A DNA stretch of 64,000 bases from CAYWRZ01 sp964460845. Lineage in GTDB: Bacteria; Bacteroidota; Bacteroidia; Flavobacteriales_D; UBA2798. The translations under genes were made by a program, and so were the position numbers. This document shows, piece by piece, positions 32,992 through 41,791 of the stretch (positions within the stretch are counted from its first letter, which is position 1; every line of letters begins with the position of its first letter). The stretch spans positions 236,599 to 300,598 of the forward strand of contig CAYWRZ010000002.1 in NCBI GenBank assembly GCA_964460845.1, in the 5' to 3' direction. The notes under the pieces were generated by a model that was given only the letters and a program-made list of their open reading frames with translations, was not told the origin of the DNA and made no database searches.

Positions 32992-35049
32992 ATGACACGT
33001 TATTACTTTATTCTTTTTTTCTTCCTGATAAATGTTGTCAATTATACCTCCCTAAAGGCACAGGATAATCTTGAATACGCGGCACCTACCCTTCAAATCG
33101 GACTCGACGGACTTTCGTTCGGCCGAGGCTCCTTAGATGCTACGCTTATTCTCGAAATAATTGCCGAAAAACAACAGGAACTAAAGCTAAAAACGGTACA
33201 AAACGCGCTCCTATCAAGAATCTCTAAGGTTGGAGGAACCGTATATTCCTTTGCCAATAATATTGTAAAAGAACTGGTGCTGGAGAAAGATCAAGCCATT
33301 CGTACCAAAAAAATCCTGGAAAACACCGTTAATCTTGTATTTGTGGTAAGCTGGCTCGAATATTATCTGCGAAATCTGAAAGGACAGGATCTGGTAAATT
33401 TCATAGAATTAGCCACGCATTTTGACTACGCTGAAGCCCAATTGAAACAGCCCCTGTCGCTGAAATCTTTCATCAAAAAAGGAGAGAAACGCTCAGATGA
33501 ACTTGCCTATTCCGACTCGCGTGCGTTGAATTTTATTCCGCTGCTAATCGACCTCAGCGCCGAGGTAGTACGTCATGATAAGAAGCTAAAAGAGCTCGGT
33601 CTGCTCCAAATTTCCTATTCGAGCACCTACGAATACCTCAATCGTTACCAGCTACTGCGCGCCGACAGTTGCAAAACCGACCCAAAAAGCGATAGCCTGC
33701 AATGCGCAGCCAGTGTGGTACTGGCCGACGCCGTAAAAGAATCCATGGAAAAATCGCTGAAAAAAATCACCCATCACATCGGACTGGTATATTATATCGT
33801 AGAACACTTCAGCTTCAGAAACGACAAGCTCGCCATATTTAATCGAAAAACCCTGGGCGGAAAAGCATTTGACTATGTCTCCACAGGAGTTCCAATCCAC
33901 AAAGAATTAAGACATATTCAGCTTAGTATAGACAGCCTTATAAAAGAGCATATTAGCCGGCCAAATCCCGATTCGACATTAAAAGCCGATACCGAAAATC
34001 TTATTCGTATTTATTTTTACCTCGATAAAGCTCGTATTCAGCTTAATTATTCCGGCGCAGATAAAGAAAATACAAGTGTGTTGTCGGACGTGCTTTATAC
34101 GATTTACGCAGAATTTATTCCATTGCTTACCAAACAAAGCTATCGGAATGCCCGATACCTGGACCTGATTTTATCGCTTAACAGTGCCTGTGCCAGACTG
34201 GCAGAAGAAATGGCAGATCTAAGGCTGCTCGAAATTAACGACGGTAAAACCGATCGCTTCCTGCTTATGGCTTCTACCCTCTATCGGTTTAACCGCGCAT
34301 CGACCATCTCCGAATACCTGAAAAGTATTGAAGACATCGGTTATTTATTTCCCGACGACAACATCCGTAATACACTGAGTATCATAATTTCTTTTGTAAA
34401 AGATTACACCGTCATCGAACAACAGGGCGAAGGAAAAGAAACAGTCAGCTTTAATGTCGAAGGATTTATCTCCAAGCTCGGGCAGATTAAACCTTTTAAG
34501 GCGAGGCCCCTGCAACTGCATTTTACAGTAGGGGTAAACAATGCCGTATTTACGCAAAAACAGTTGCTCCTGCCTGATAATTCTACACTTAAAAACCTGT
34601 CTTATGTCAGCGAAAAAATCGGCATAAAGTACAAGCTGAGCAATCCCGGGTTTTGGAAACCTCGAAATCCCGGCGAAACTTACCAGATATTCGGCAAATC
34701 TTATATCAAAAAAGGCCCTCCGGTAGAGCCGATTATCAGCAACTGGCATATTCTGCTGTACGGATCAGGTCTATTATATAACATGGTGAATGTCAAAACC
34801 GACAGCGAGTTCAAGTTTCCTATGCTGGGGATAGGTACAGGACTTACTTTCAGTAATGCGCTCGATTTAAACCTGAGCTGGGGTATTCCTATATTTCCCG
34901 ATAAAGGGTTCGATGCCTCGTTTCAAAATTCTTTTATAAACCTGGGCTTCGATATACAATTTATTGAATACTACGAAAGGCTTATGAATAGAAGAAGGGC
35001 GCAGCAAACGGAAAAACGACTGATAGAAGCACGCAAAAAAATGCCCTGA
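32992..35049 (+). CDS. large exported protein of unknown function
   Basis: A 685-residue protein with a signal peptide (MTRYYFILFFFLINVVNYTS then LKAQ). The bulk (about 30-500) is alpha-helical and rich in Leu/Lys/Glu; the last ~120 residues (LYGSGLLYNMVNV, FPMLGIGTGLTFSNALDLNLSWGIPIFP, FINLGFDIQFIEYYERL) look like beta-barrel or outer-membrane strands ending in a charged helix. No family recognised. It converges on the DUF721 gene with only 3 bp between the stops and no terminator. Its base composition is a little more AT-rich than neighbours, which could indicate acquisition. Confidence 0.8.
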   Translation: MTRYYFILFFFLINVVNYTSLKAQDNLEYAAPTLQIGLDGLSFGRGSLDATLILEIIAEKQQELKLKTVQNALLSRISKVGGTVYSFANNIVKELVLEKDQAIRTKKILENTVNLVFVVSWLEYYLRNLKGQDLVNFIELATHFDYAEAQLKQPLSLKSFIKKGEKRSDELAYSDSRALNFIPLLIDLSAEVVRHDKKLKELGLLQISYSSTYEYLNRYQLLRADSCKTDPKSDSLQCAASVVLADAVKESMEKSLKKITHHIGLVYYIVEHFSFRNDKLAIFNRKTLGGKAFDYVSTGVPIHKELRHIQLSIDSLIKEHISRPNPDSTLKADTENLIRIYFYLDKARIQLNYSGADKENTSVLSDVLYTIYAEFIPLLTKQSYRNARYLDLILSLNSACARLAEEMADLRLLEINDGKTDRFLLMASTLYRFNRASTISEYLKSIEDIGYLFPDDNIRNTLSIIISFVKDYTVIEQQGEGKETVSFNVEGFISKLGQIKPFKARPLQLHFTVGVNNAVFTQKQLLLPDNSTLKNLSYVSEKIGIKYKLSNPGFWKPRNPGETYQIFGKSYIKKGPPVEPIISNWHILLYGSGLLYNMVNVKTDSEFKFPMLGIGTGLTFSNALDLNLSWGIPIFPDKGFDASFQNSFINLGFDIQFIEYYERLMNRRRAQQTEKRLIEARKKMP

Positions 35050-35052
35050 AAA

Positions 35053-35346
35053 CTACCTGAACACCATATCGCGCACAAGCTCTTTGCCGGCTTTTTCGTT
35101 GAGCATGCGCATGATCTCGGTCTTGCCCATCATCAGTTCCTCGCGCAGCACACTCGAATCGAGCTTTACGGTAAGCGTACCGTTTTTGAAGAACAAATCT
35201 GTTGTACGCCGGGCAATAGCCTTACCCATCAGCTCTTCCCATGAATCGATCAGGTCGAGACGCTCCATACGCTCGCCCAATCCGTAGGCACGGATAAGCC
35301 GGTCTATAGCCTGCTTCAGGGTCTGCTGATTGGATGTTTTTTTCAT
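35053..35346 (-). CDS. DUF721 (DciA-like) protein
   Basis: A 97-residue protein with the DUF721 pattern (IRAYGLGERMERLDLIDSWEELMGKAIARRT, LTVKLDSSVLREELMMGKTEI). DUF721 proteins near recF/dnaA act as DciA-type helicase-loading factors in many bacteria. The start overlaps the recF stop by 4 bp, consistent with cotranslation and a replication or repair role. Confidence 0.88.
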   Translation of the reverse strand: MKKTSNQQTLKQAIDRLIRAYGLGERMERLDLIDSWEELMGKAIARRTTDLFFKNGTLTVKLDSSVLREELMMGKTEIMRMLNEKAGKELVRDMVFR

Positions 35347-36446
35347 ACAAGACAGGCAATGCCTTCGTTCATCTCAAAGATACGATGCGATACGTTCATT
35401 TTCTGAAGCAAAGCAGGTAATTTTTCGGCACTGGTATCAGTAATAAAAACCTGCCCGAATCCTTCGCCGGTAACCAGTTCCATCAGTCTTGCCACCCGAC
35501 GGTCGTCGAGCTTGTCGAAAATATCGTCGAGCAGCAAAATGGGCTTCAACTGCTTTATACGGGCTATATATTCGTACTGAGCCAGCTTAAGCGCGATGAG
35601 AAAAGATTTCTGCTGCCCTTGCGATCCTGTTTTACGAATGGGATGTCCGCCGAGGGTAAATACCAAATCGTCTTTGTGAATGCCCACCTGTGTATAGTGC
35701 GAAAACCGGTCACGGCTTTGCGAACGGCGTAGCGTTTCGGCAAAATCGCCCTCGTTCAGATCGGAGCGGTACATGATGCCTACCTGCTCTTTTCCACCCG
35801 AAATGACAGAAAAATAAGTATTGAACAAGCGGATAAAATCGTCGATAAAGGCTTTTCGCGCTTCATAGACCGTTTGGCCCAAGCTTACCAGACTGGCATC
35901 CCACACCTCCAGCAATTCGGCGTTGAACGATTGCGTTTCGGCAAAGCGTTTGAGCAGCGTATTGCGCTGAAGCAGCACCCGGTTATATTCGATCAGCTTT
36001 TCGAGATACTGCCTGTCGTACTGCGAAATGATGGTATCTATCAGCTTTCTTCTCACCTCACTGCCCTCGTTTATCAGATCGGTGTCGGAAGGCGAAATCA
36101 TCACCAGCGGAAACAGGCCGATATGATCCGAAAGGCGGGAATATTCTTTTTTATTTTTTTTAAATGATTTTTTCTGCCCTTTTTTTTGGCCGCAATACAC
36201 CTCTATGGTCTCGTCACGGTACTCAAAAAAGCCCTGTATCACGAAAAAAGCCTCCCCGTGCCGAATGTGCTGACTATCGACCGGGTTAAAATAACTTTTA
36301 CAGAAAGACAGGTAATGCACCGCATCGAGCAGGGTGGTCTTCCCTTCGCCGTTATCGCCCAGGAGGCAGTTCACCCCGGGAATCAGGTCGAGCGTGGTTT
36401 CCGCACAGTTTTTGAAATTAAGCAGCGATATCCGGGAAAGGTGCAT
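35343..36446 (-). CDS. recF: RecF recombination mediator ATPase
   Basis: Binds DNA gaps and, with RecO/RecR, loads RecA. The 367-residue SMC-like ABC ATPase has Walker A LLGDNGEGKTTLLDAVHYLS (about 31-50), the signature region KTGSQGQQKSFLIALKLAQ and Walker B LKPILLLDDIFDKLDDRR followed by VFITDT. Length matches RecF. It is upstream of, and overlaps, DUF721. Start ATG is the first Met and gives the conserved N-terminus MHLSRISLLNFKNC. Confidence 0.95.
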   Translation of the reverse strand: MHLSRISLLNFKNCAETTLDLIPGVNCLLGDNGEGKTTLLDAVHYLSFCKSYFNPVDSQHIRHGEAFFVIQGFFEYRDETIEVYCGQKKGQKKSFKKNKKEYSRLSDHIGLFPLVMISPSDTDLINEGSEVRRKLIDTIISQYDRQYLEKLIEYNRVLLQRNTLLKRFAETQSFNAELLEVWDASLVSLGQTVYEARKAFIDDFIRLFNTYFSVISGGKEQVGIMYRSDLNEGDFAETLRRSQSRDRFSHYTQVGIHKDDLVFTLGGHPIRKTGSQGQQKSFLIALKLAQYEYIARIKQLKPILLLDDIFDKLDDRRVARLMELVTGEGFGQVFITDTSAEKLPALLQKMNVSHRIFEMNEGIACLV

Positions 36447-36512
36447 AACGGGGTAAAAGTACGAAAATCAATCCCGGTGAAAGTCCGGATTAGGCTTATC
36501 TGAAAAAAAAAT

Positions 36513-36520
36513 TATTTTTG
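36513..36520 (+). promoter_or_regulatory. -7 element upstream of the TPR-ribH pair
   Basis: TATTTTTG matches TAnnTTTG exactly and lies 22 bp before the ATG of the TPR protein gene, in the recF-TPR divergent spacer. A -33 TTTG was not found at the expected spacing. Confidence 0.45.
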
Positions 36521-36541
36521 CAGTCCCAAATATTCAGTTTC

Positions 36542-37216
36542 ATGGCAACCCAACCAAAGTATTCACGCAACCAAGGAGCGCTCAGCAGAATTAGCAGCTA
36601 TTTCACCGAAAACAGCCGCAGCCTTATTATCATAAGCAGCGCAGTAGTAGTGCTGGTACTCGGATTTTTCGCTTACCTGAAATTCTACAAGCAGCCCCGT
36701 GAGCGCGAAGCTACCGAACTGATGTGGAAAGCACAGTACTATTTCGAAAAAGACTCGTTTAACCTGGCTATCAACGGTACCTCGCAGCATCCCGGCTTTC
36801 TGCACATAGCCAACGAATACAGCGGCACCAACGCCGGCGATTTGGCTCGTTACTACCTCGGTATCAGCTACCTCAATACCGGTCAGTACGACCTGGCGGT
36901 GAATGCCCTCGAAGGACTTGAGTTCGACGATCAGCAGGTGTCCTGCATAGCCATCGGTTCTTGCGGAGATGCCTACCTCGAACTCGGCCAAACGCAGGAA
37001 GCCATTGCCAAATACGAAGCAGCGGCCCGCAAAAACGTGAACGAATTTACCACTCCGCTCTACCTCAAAAAAGCGGCATTGGCTTACGAAGACCTTGGCA
37101 ACTACGCCAAAGCAGCCGAATATTACCAGCGCATCGCTGACGAGTTTGAACAATCGGCCGAAGCGGCAGATATCGAGAAATACCTGTACCGCGCGAAAAA
37201 CAAGGCTTCCCGTTAA
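36542..37216 (+). CDS. membrane-anchored tetratricopeptide-repeat protein
   Basis: A 224-residue protein with an N-terminal cytoplasmic tail (MATQPKYSRNQGALSRISSYF), a single membrane helix (LIIISSAVVVLVLGFFAYL, about 26-46) and at least three TPRs (ARYYLGISYLNTGQYDLAVN, CGDAYLELGQTQEAIAKYEA, AALAYEDLGNYAKAAEYYQR). YfgM-like architecture suggests an ancillary envelope or translocon protein. The stop overlaps the ribH start (TAATG), so the two are coupled, although no functional link to riboflavin synthesis is evident. Confidence 0.87.
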   Translation: MATQPKYSRNQGALSRISSYFTENSRSLIIISSAVVVLVLGFFAYLKFYKQPREREATELMWKAQYYFEKDSFNLAINGTSQHPGFLHIANEYSGTNAGDLARYYLGISYLNTGQYDLAVNALEGLEFDDQQVSCIAIGSCGDAYLELGQTQEAIAKYEAAARKNVNEFTTPLYLKKAALAYEDLGNYAKAAEYYQRIADEFEQSAEAADIEKYLYRAKNKASR

Positions 37217-37707
37217 TGGCTACCGTCGGAAATAACCTTTCGGGTTACGATCCGGCTACTGTGCCCGATGGCGCTGATTTCCGCATTGCCATTGCCGTAT
37301 CCGAATGGAACGGCGATGTGACCGGTAACCTGAGGCAGGGCGCAGAAGAAACCCTGCTCCGCCACGGCGTAAAGCCCGAAAACCTGACCATTGTAGAAGC
37401 CCCCGGATCTTTTGAACTGCCCCTGACCGCACAATGGCTTATCGAAGCGAAAAAACCCCATGCCGTAATTGTAATTGGTAGCGTTATACAGGGCGAAACC
37501 CGTCACTTCGATTTCGTATGCGAAGCCACTTCGCAAGGCACCAAAGACGTATCGCTCAAATACGGGGTCCCCGTTATTTTTTGCGTGCTGACCGACAACA
37601 CCTGGCACCAGGCCGCCGAACGCTCGGGCGGAAGATTGGGCAACAAAGGAGTCGAATCGGCCGTAGCGGCGCTGAAAATGGCAGCCCTTGGCCGATCACT
37701 GCGTTAA
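37216..37707 (+). CDS. ribH: 6,7-dimethyl-8-ribityllumazine synthase
   Basis: Condenses dihydroxybutanone phosphate with the ribityl-aminouracil to give lumazine, the penultimate step of riboflavin synthesis. The 163-residue protein has IAVSEWNGDVTGNLRQGAEETL, the catalytic region VEAPGSFELPLTAQWL, VIVIGSVIQGETRHFDFVCEA with its general base histidine, and GVPVIFCVLTDNTWHQAAERSGG. Length is typical. No other rib genes are in the window. Confidence 0.95.
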   Translation: MATVGNNLSGYDPATVPDGADFRIAIAVSEWNGDVTGNLRQGAEETLLRHGVKPENLTIVEAPGSFELPLTAQWLIEAKKPHAVIVIGSVIQGETRHFDFVCEATSQGTKDVSLKYGVPVIFCVLTDNTWHQAAERSGGRLGNKGVESAVAALKMAALGRSLR

Positions 37708-37783
37708 GCCTGAATCCGCTAACGCACTATTACGCTGTATCCCCTTGCTTGTGCCGGTCCTTTGCAAAAAATCTACTGCTATC

Positions 37784-37929
37784 TTCGAACCTTCATTTAC
37801 AGGCCACATCGGTTTGTTCACAAAAAGATAAACCGCTAAATTGACCCCGGGAAGGGGGTATGGTGGGAATTCCCTACAAAAACAGGCGCAAACTACCAAG
37901 TCTGTTTTCCCTCCCGATGAAGGTTCGAA
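37784..37929 (+). repeat. 146-bp inverted-repeat element, copy C
   Basis: Bounded by TTCGAACCTTCAT and GATGAAGGTTCGAA, nearly perfect inverted repeats. The interior shares CCGGGAAGGGGG, GGGAATTCCCTACAAAAAC and ACTACCAAGTCTG with copies A and B, 14 kb away, in the same orientation. Confidence 0.8.
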
Positions 37930-37985
37930 AGCTTTCTTCATACGCTGCGTTCATGCGTTACGCTCATTCTATAAGCGTATAGTCC

Positions 37986-38014
37986 TTGAAAAAACGCGGT
38001 AATTTGTATATTCG
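37986..38014 (+). promoter_or_regulatory. Bacteroidota-type promoter of icd
   Basis: TTG (-33), an 18-bp spacer and TATATTCG (TAnnTTcG, -7), followed by a leader of about 46 nt to the icd ATG. Confidence 0.55.
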
Positions 38015-38067
38015 CGCCGTCATTGCTTTTCCTTACACATTCGCGAAACTCAAAAACACATTCAATA

Positions 38068-39297
38068 ATGAGCAAAATCAAAGTAGCCAATCCCGTTGTA
38101 GAGCTCGACGGCGATGAAATGACCCGCATCATCTGGAAATTCATCAAAGACAAGCTGATTCTTCCTTACCTCGACATCGACATCAAGTACTACGACCTCG
38201 GCATTGAGCACCGCGACGCCACCAACGACGAAGTAACTGTAGAAGCCGCACACGCTATCCGGAAATACGGCGTGGGTATCAAATGCGCGACCATTACGCC
38301 CGACGAAGCCCGCGTAAAAGAATTCAACCTCAAACAGATGTGGAAATCGCCCAACGGCACCATCCGGAATATTCTCGACGGTACCGTGTTCCGCGAACCC
38401 ATCGTGATCAACAATATCCCCCGTTTGGTTCCGCAATGGACCCAGCCTATCTGCATCGGCCGCCACGCTTTCGGCGACCAGTACCGCGCCACTGATTTTG
38501 TCACCAAAGGAAAAGGTAAGCTCACCCTCACTTTTACCCCCGAAGACGGAAGCACACCCCAGTCTTTCGATGTATATGATTTCAAAGGCGACGGCGTAGC
38601 CCTGGCTATGTACAACACCGACGAATCGATCCGTGGTTTTGCGCGCTCCTGCTTCAATCAGGCCATCAATAAGAAATGGAACCTCTATTTCTCCAGCAAA
38701 AACACCATCCTCAAAAAATACGACGGTCGTTTTAAAGATATTTTTCAAGAACTCTACGAAAGCGAGTTCAAAACGAATATGGATGCACTCGGCATCACCT
38801 ACGAACACCGCCTTATCGACGATATGGTAGCTGCGGCTATCAAATGGAACGGCGGCTTCGTATGGGCCTGTAAAAACTACGATGGCGACGTGCAAAGCGA
38901 TATCGTAGCACAAGGATTCGGCTCGCTCGGACTGATGACCTCTGCACTCATTACACCCGACGGAGAAACCATGGAAGCCGAAGCGGCACACGGTACCGTA
39001 ACCCGTCACTACCGTCAGCACCAGCAGGGCAAACCCACTTCTACCAACCCCATCGCTTCGATTTTCGCCTGGACCCAGGGCCTCGCTTTCCGTGGTACCA
39101 AAGACGGTAACGAAGATCTGGTGCGTTTCAGCAAAACCCTTGAGCAGGTGTGTATCGAAACCGTAGAAAGCGGCAAAATGACCAAAGACCTTGCCGTATG
39201 CATCCACGGCGATAAGGTAACTCCCGATCAATACCTGTACACCGAAGATTTCCTCAACGAAATCGACAAAGGACTTCGTGCCAAGCTGCAGGCTTAA
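38068..39297 (+). CDS. icd: NADP-dependent isocitrate dehydrogenase
   Basis: TCA-cycle enzyme converting isocitrate to 2-oxoglutarate. The 409-residue protein is of the dimeric, eukaryote-like type: [20 protein letters not shown] at the N-terminus, [17 protein letters not shown] (substrate serine), [43 protein letters not shown] (metal-binding Asp residues) and [13 protein letters not shown] choose the ATG giving [11 protein letters not shown] over a TTG 15 codons upstream, which would fall in the leader. A terminator follows. Confidence 0.96.
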   Translation: MSKIKVANPVVELDGDEMTRIIWKFIKDKLILPYLDIDIKYYDLGIEHRDATNDEVTVEAAHAIRKYGVGIKCATITPDEARVKEFNLKQMWKSPNGTIRNILDGTVFREPIVINNIPRLVPQWTQPICIGRHAFGDQYRATDFVTKGKGKLTLTFTPEDGSTPQSFDVYDFKGDGVALAMYNTDESIRGFARSCFNQAINKKWNLYFSSKNTILKKYDGRFKDIFQELYESEFKTNMDALGITYEHRLIDDMVAAAIKWNGGFVWACKNYDGDVQSDIVAQGFGSLGLMTSALITPDGETMEAEAAHGTVTRHYRQHQQGKPTSTNPIASIFAWTQGLAFRGTKDGNEDLVRFSKTLEQVCIETVESGKMTKDLAVCIHGDKVTPDQYLYTEDFLNEIDKGLRAKLQA

Positions 39298-39318
39298 TCC
39301 GAATATTTTTACTCAGCC

Positions 39319-39353
39319 GAAAACCTCCTCTACCCGGGGAGGTTTTCTTTTTT
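39319..39353 (+). terminator. Rho-independent terminator after icd
   Basis: GAAAACCTCC pairs with GGAGGTTTTC around a 9-nt loop, followed by a T tract, 21 bp after the icd stop. Confidence 0.85.
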
Positions 39354-39384
39354 GCCAACTTCTCGCTTCCGGGCATAACTTTTG
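39351..39384 (+). promoter_or_regulatory. promoter candidate for the 178-residue unknown gene
   Basis: TTTG (39351-39354), a 21-bp spacer and TAACTTTTG (39376-39384, one base longer than the consensus) lie 31 bp before the ATG. The -33 part overlaps the T tract of the icd terminator. Confidence 0.35.
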
Positions 39385-39414
39385 CGGGCTGCTTGCGGTT
39401 AAGAACACCCATTT

Positions 39415-39951
39415 ATGAATCAGGACTACGCGCTTTTTAATCGCCTCAAAACCCGACTCGACAAGCGGGCCGCTCATGTACTGCTGTTCGAACGGCCGCA
39501 TACCGCCACATGGGAAGAGATAATCCTGAAAAAATCAGAAGAAATTCCTTTTTTTTTCTGGCATTGTATCCTGTTTTACCGCAAGAAAAAAAGCATACCG
39601 GAACCCGTTTCGACAGAAGAAGTACAAGGTATATTTACGGAGCTCCCCGACCGGGAAACCGCAGTGGCCGTACTCTCCGAACTGCTGCATAAAGACATGG
39701 CCTACGGCGCCAAAATGATGCCGCAGGAAGAAGCAGACCTGCTGGCTACAGACTTTCTCTCGCTTTTTGGAGAGAAATCACGCTATTTCTCGAATGCAAC
39801 GTGGCAAAAGGAGAAAGACAGCTTCGCCGGACAAACCCATGTAAAACGGCTAAACGGCTGGAAAAGCCTTACTGAAGCTACTTTCGACTCGGGAATTATC
39901 GTGGCAGACACCGATAAAATAGGGATCGTCTGGTTCGAGGACGAAGACTAA
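39415..39951 (+). CDS. uncharacterised 178-residue cytoplasmic protein
   Basis: A mixed alpha/beta protein beginning MNQDYALFNRLKTRLDKRAA. It has no signal peptide or membrane helix. Visible features are a charged helical N-terminus, a run of aromatic residues (EEIPFFFWHCILFYRKKK) near 45-60, and an acidic C-terminus ending IVWFEDED. I recognise no family. It is alone between icd and the OstA-like gene with its own possible promoter; composition is not unusual. Confidence 0.75.
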   Translation: MNQDYALFNRLKTRLDKRAAHVLLFERPHTATWEEIILKKSEEIPFFFWHCILFYRKKKSIPEPVSTEEVQGIFTELPDRETAVAVLSELLHKDMAYGAKMMPQEEADLLATDFLSLFGEKSRYFSNATWQKEKDSFAGQTHVKRLNGWKSLTEATFDSGIIVADTDKIGIVWFEDED

Positions 39952-40058
39952 GCACCCTCCCCTAAAAAACAGACACAACCCAAACAAACGCACCAGGACG
40001 AAGCCCCAAGTCCGTACGCGGAAAATTACTTAGCTTTACCCTGTCAAACCGGAATACT

Positions 40059-41588
40059 TTGAAACCGCTGTTTCCTTCCCTTTTTCGCGCGCTGCTAACT
40101 CTCTGCTTCCTCTACGGAATGCTGCCCGCAAACGCGCAGCCGCAGGATCGGAAAGTGATCGAAATTCTCGGTGCCGACAGATTGATCTACAACCAGCAAT
40201 ACCGTGATGCGCAACGCCTGGTAGGCAATGTGCGGATACGGCATCAGGGTATGCTCATGTTTTGCGACAGCGCCCAGTTGTATTCCGAGCAAAATTATTT
40301 GCTGGCCTACGGACATATTCACGTAAAACAAGGCGATACACTGAATATCTACGGCGATTCGCTGTATTACGACGGCAATAGCCGCAGCGGAAAACTCCGT
40401 GGAAAAGTCAGAATGGTAGAACGGGATCTCCGCCTCGAAACCGATTCGCTCAATTTTGACGTGGGGGTCGGTACAGCTTCCTATTCCAATTGGGGCACAC
40501 TTACCTCTATCAAAAATCAGAATGTATTGCGCAGCAAAGCAGGCATTTACCATTCTGCCTCAAAATCAGTCTTTTTCAAAGACAGCGTGACCTTGACCCA
40601 TCCCGACTACGAAATGCGGGGCGATACCCTAAAATACCTCACCACTACCGAAACGGCAATATTTGAAGGCCCTACATTTATCTATACTAAAGAAAGTACG
40701 ATCTATTCTGAAAAAGGCTGGTACGACACCCGCCACGACCGCACCCTGTTTCATCAAAACGCCCGGATTACGCGAAAAGAAAATACCCTGAGCGGCGATA
40801 CCGTCTATTACGACCGTATCAAAGGCGTGGGCGAAGCTTACGGCAATATCAGCCTGAACGATACCCTGAACGATTTTATCATCAACGGCGATTACGGCAT
40901 TGTGTATGAGCTCGACGAGCGCAGCCTGGTTACCGGAAAAGCCCTTTTTACCAAAATTTTGGAAAAAGATTCGCTTTATCTGCACGCCGATACCTTGCTG
41001 GCTACCAAAGACAAAGAACTCGAGAAGCAAGTGATATTCGCTTTCCACCATGTCAAGTTTTTCAAAACCGACCTACAAGGGTATTGCGATTCGCTAGTGT
41101 ACGACGAGCGCGACAGCAGCCTCAAAATGTACGGCGCTCCCGTATTGTGGAACGAAGAAAATCAGCTTACCGCCGACTATATTCAGCTCAATACCGCGCA
41201 CGGAAAACCCGATTATCTGCTCTTGCAAGACAATGCCTTTATCGTTTCGGAAGCCGACAGCGTGGGCTATAATCAGATCAAAGGGCGTACGATGGAAGGG
41301 CGTTTTATCGAAGACGAGCTTCGGAAAGTCTTTGTTAACGGCAACGGACAAACCGTATATTACGGCGGCGAAAAAGGCAAGCCTTATGTAGGCATGAACA
41401 AAACCGTGTGCAGCGATATTCTCATTCACCTCGAAAACCAGAAAATAAGCCGCATCACGTTTATGACCGATCCCGATGCCGTGCTTTATCCCATGCACAA
41501 GATAAATCCGAAAGACAAAATTTTGGACGGCTTTCGCTGGATTCCCGAGCAGCGCCCGCTAAGCAAGGAAGACATCTTTAAGCGTTAA
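40059..41588 (+). CDS. exported OstA/LptA-like outer-membrane biogenesis protein
   Basis: A 509-residue protein with a signal peptide (LLTLCFLYGMLPANAQ) and an OstA-like domain made of repeated beta-jellyroll turns, seen as D(T/S)LxxYGDSLYYD, GKVRMVERDLRLETDSLNF and TLSGDTVYYDRIKGVGEAYG. The family includes LptA, which shuttles lipopolysaccharide across the periplasm, and the N-terminal domain of LptD; Bacteroidota proteins of this size are annotated OstA-like. Start codon is TTG (MKPLFPSLF), the only start giving a full signal peptide. No lptB or lptC adjacent. Confidence 0.87.
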   Translation: MKPLFPSLFRALLTLCFLYGMLPANAQPQDRKVIEILGADRLIYNQQYRDAQRLVGNVRIRHQGMLMFCDSAQLYSEQNYLLAYGHIHVKQGDTLNIYGDSLYYDGNSRSGKLRGKVRMVERDLRLETDSLNFDVGVGTASYSNWGTLTSIKNQNVLRSKAGIYHSASKSVFFKDSVTLTHPDYEMRGDTLKYLTTTETAIFEGPTFIYTKESTIYSEKGWYDTRHDRTLFHQNARITRKENTLSGDTVYYDRIKGVGEAYGNISLNDTLNDFIINGDYGIVYELDERSLVTGKALFTKILEKDSLYLHADTLLATKDKELEKQVIFAFHHVKFFKTDLQGYCDSLVYDERDSSLKMYGAPVLWNEENQLTADYIQLNTAHGKPDYLLLQDNAFIVSEADSVGYNQIKGRTMEGRFIEDELRKVFVNGNGQTVYYGGEKGKPYVGMNKTVCSDILIHLENQKISRITFMTDPDAVLYPMHKINPKDKILDGFRWIPEQRPLSKEDIFKR

Positions 41589-41686
41589 TACGCAAGATTC
41601 GATTTATCACCGAGCCCTTAATTTTCTCATAATGTTTTGTAAATAAGGATTTTATCTTCTTTACAGAAAAGCGTTACTTTTCCAAT

Positions 41687-41725
41687 TATTTCCAAATTTT
41701 ACAAAAATTAGGAGATTTTAGGAAA
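41687..41725 (+). repeat. 39-bp direct repeat, unit 1, upstream of fic
   Basis: An AT-rich 39-bp unit containing TTTCCAAATTTTAC, AAAAATTAGGAGA and TAGGAAA. Its ends (TTTCC, GGAAA) and interior (CCAAATTTT, AAAATTAGG) are inverted relative to each other. It recurs with one mismatch 66 bp downstream. Confidence 0.85.
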
Positions 41726-41752
41726 AAGAGGTAATTTTGATAGAATTCAAAA

Positions 41753-41791
41753 TATTTCCAAATTTTACAAAAATTAGGAGATCTTAGGAAA
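41753..41791 (+). repeat. 39-bp direct repeat, unit 2, running into the fic ATG
   Basis: 38 of 39 positions match unit 1 (T to C in GGAGATYTTAGG). The final A of the unit is the first base of the fic start codon, so a protein bound here would block both promoter and translation start region. Confidence 0.85.

Larger units (their letters stand above)
37708..38067. other. 360-bp spacer between ribH and icd
   Basis: No coding region. It contains copy C of the 146-bp inverted-repeat element followed by the icd promoter candidate, so the promoter is downstream of the element rather than inside it. Confidence 0.75.

Noticed and set aside
38062..39231. 389-codon frame on the minus strand
   Set aside because: It lies antisense inside icd and its translation has no domain features; long antisense frames are common over well-conserved genes of this composition.
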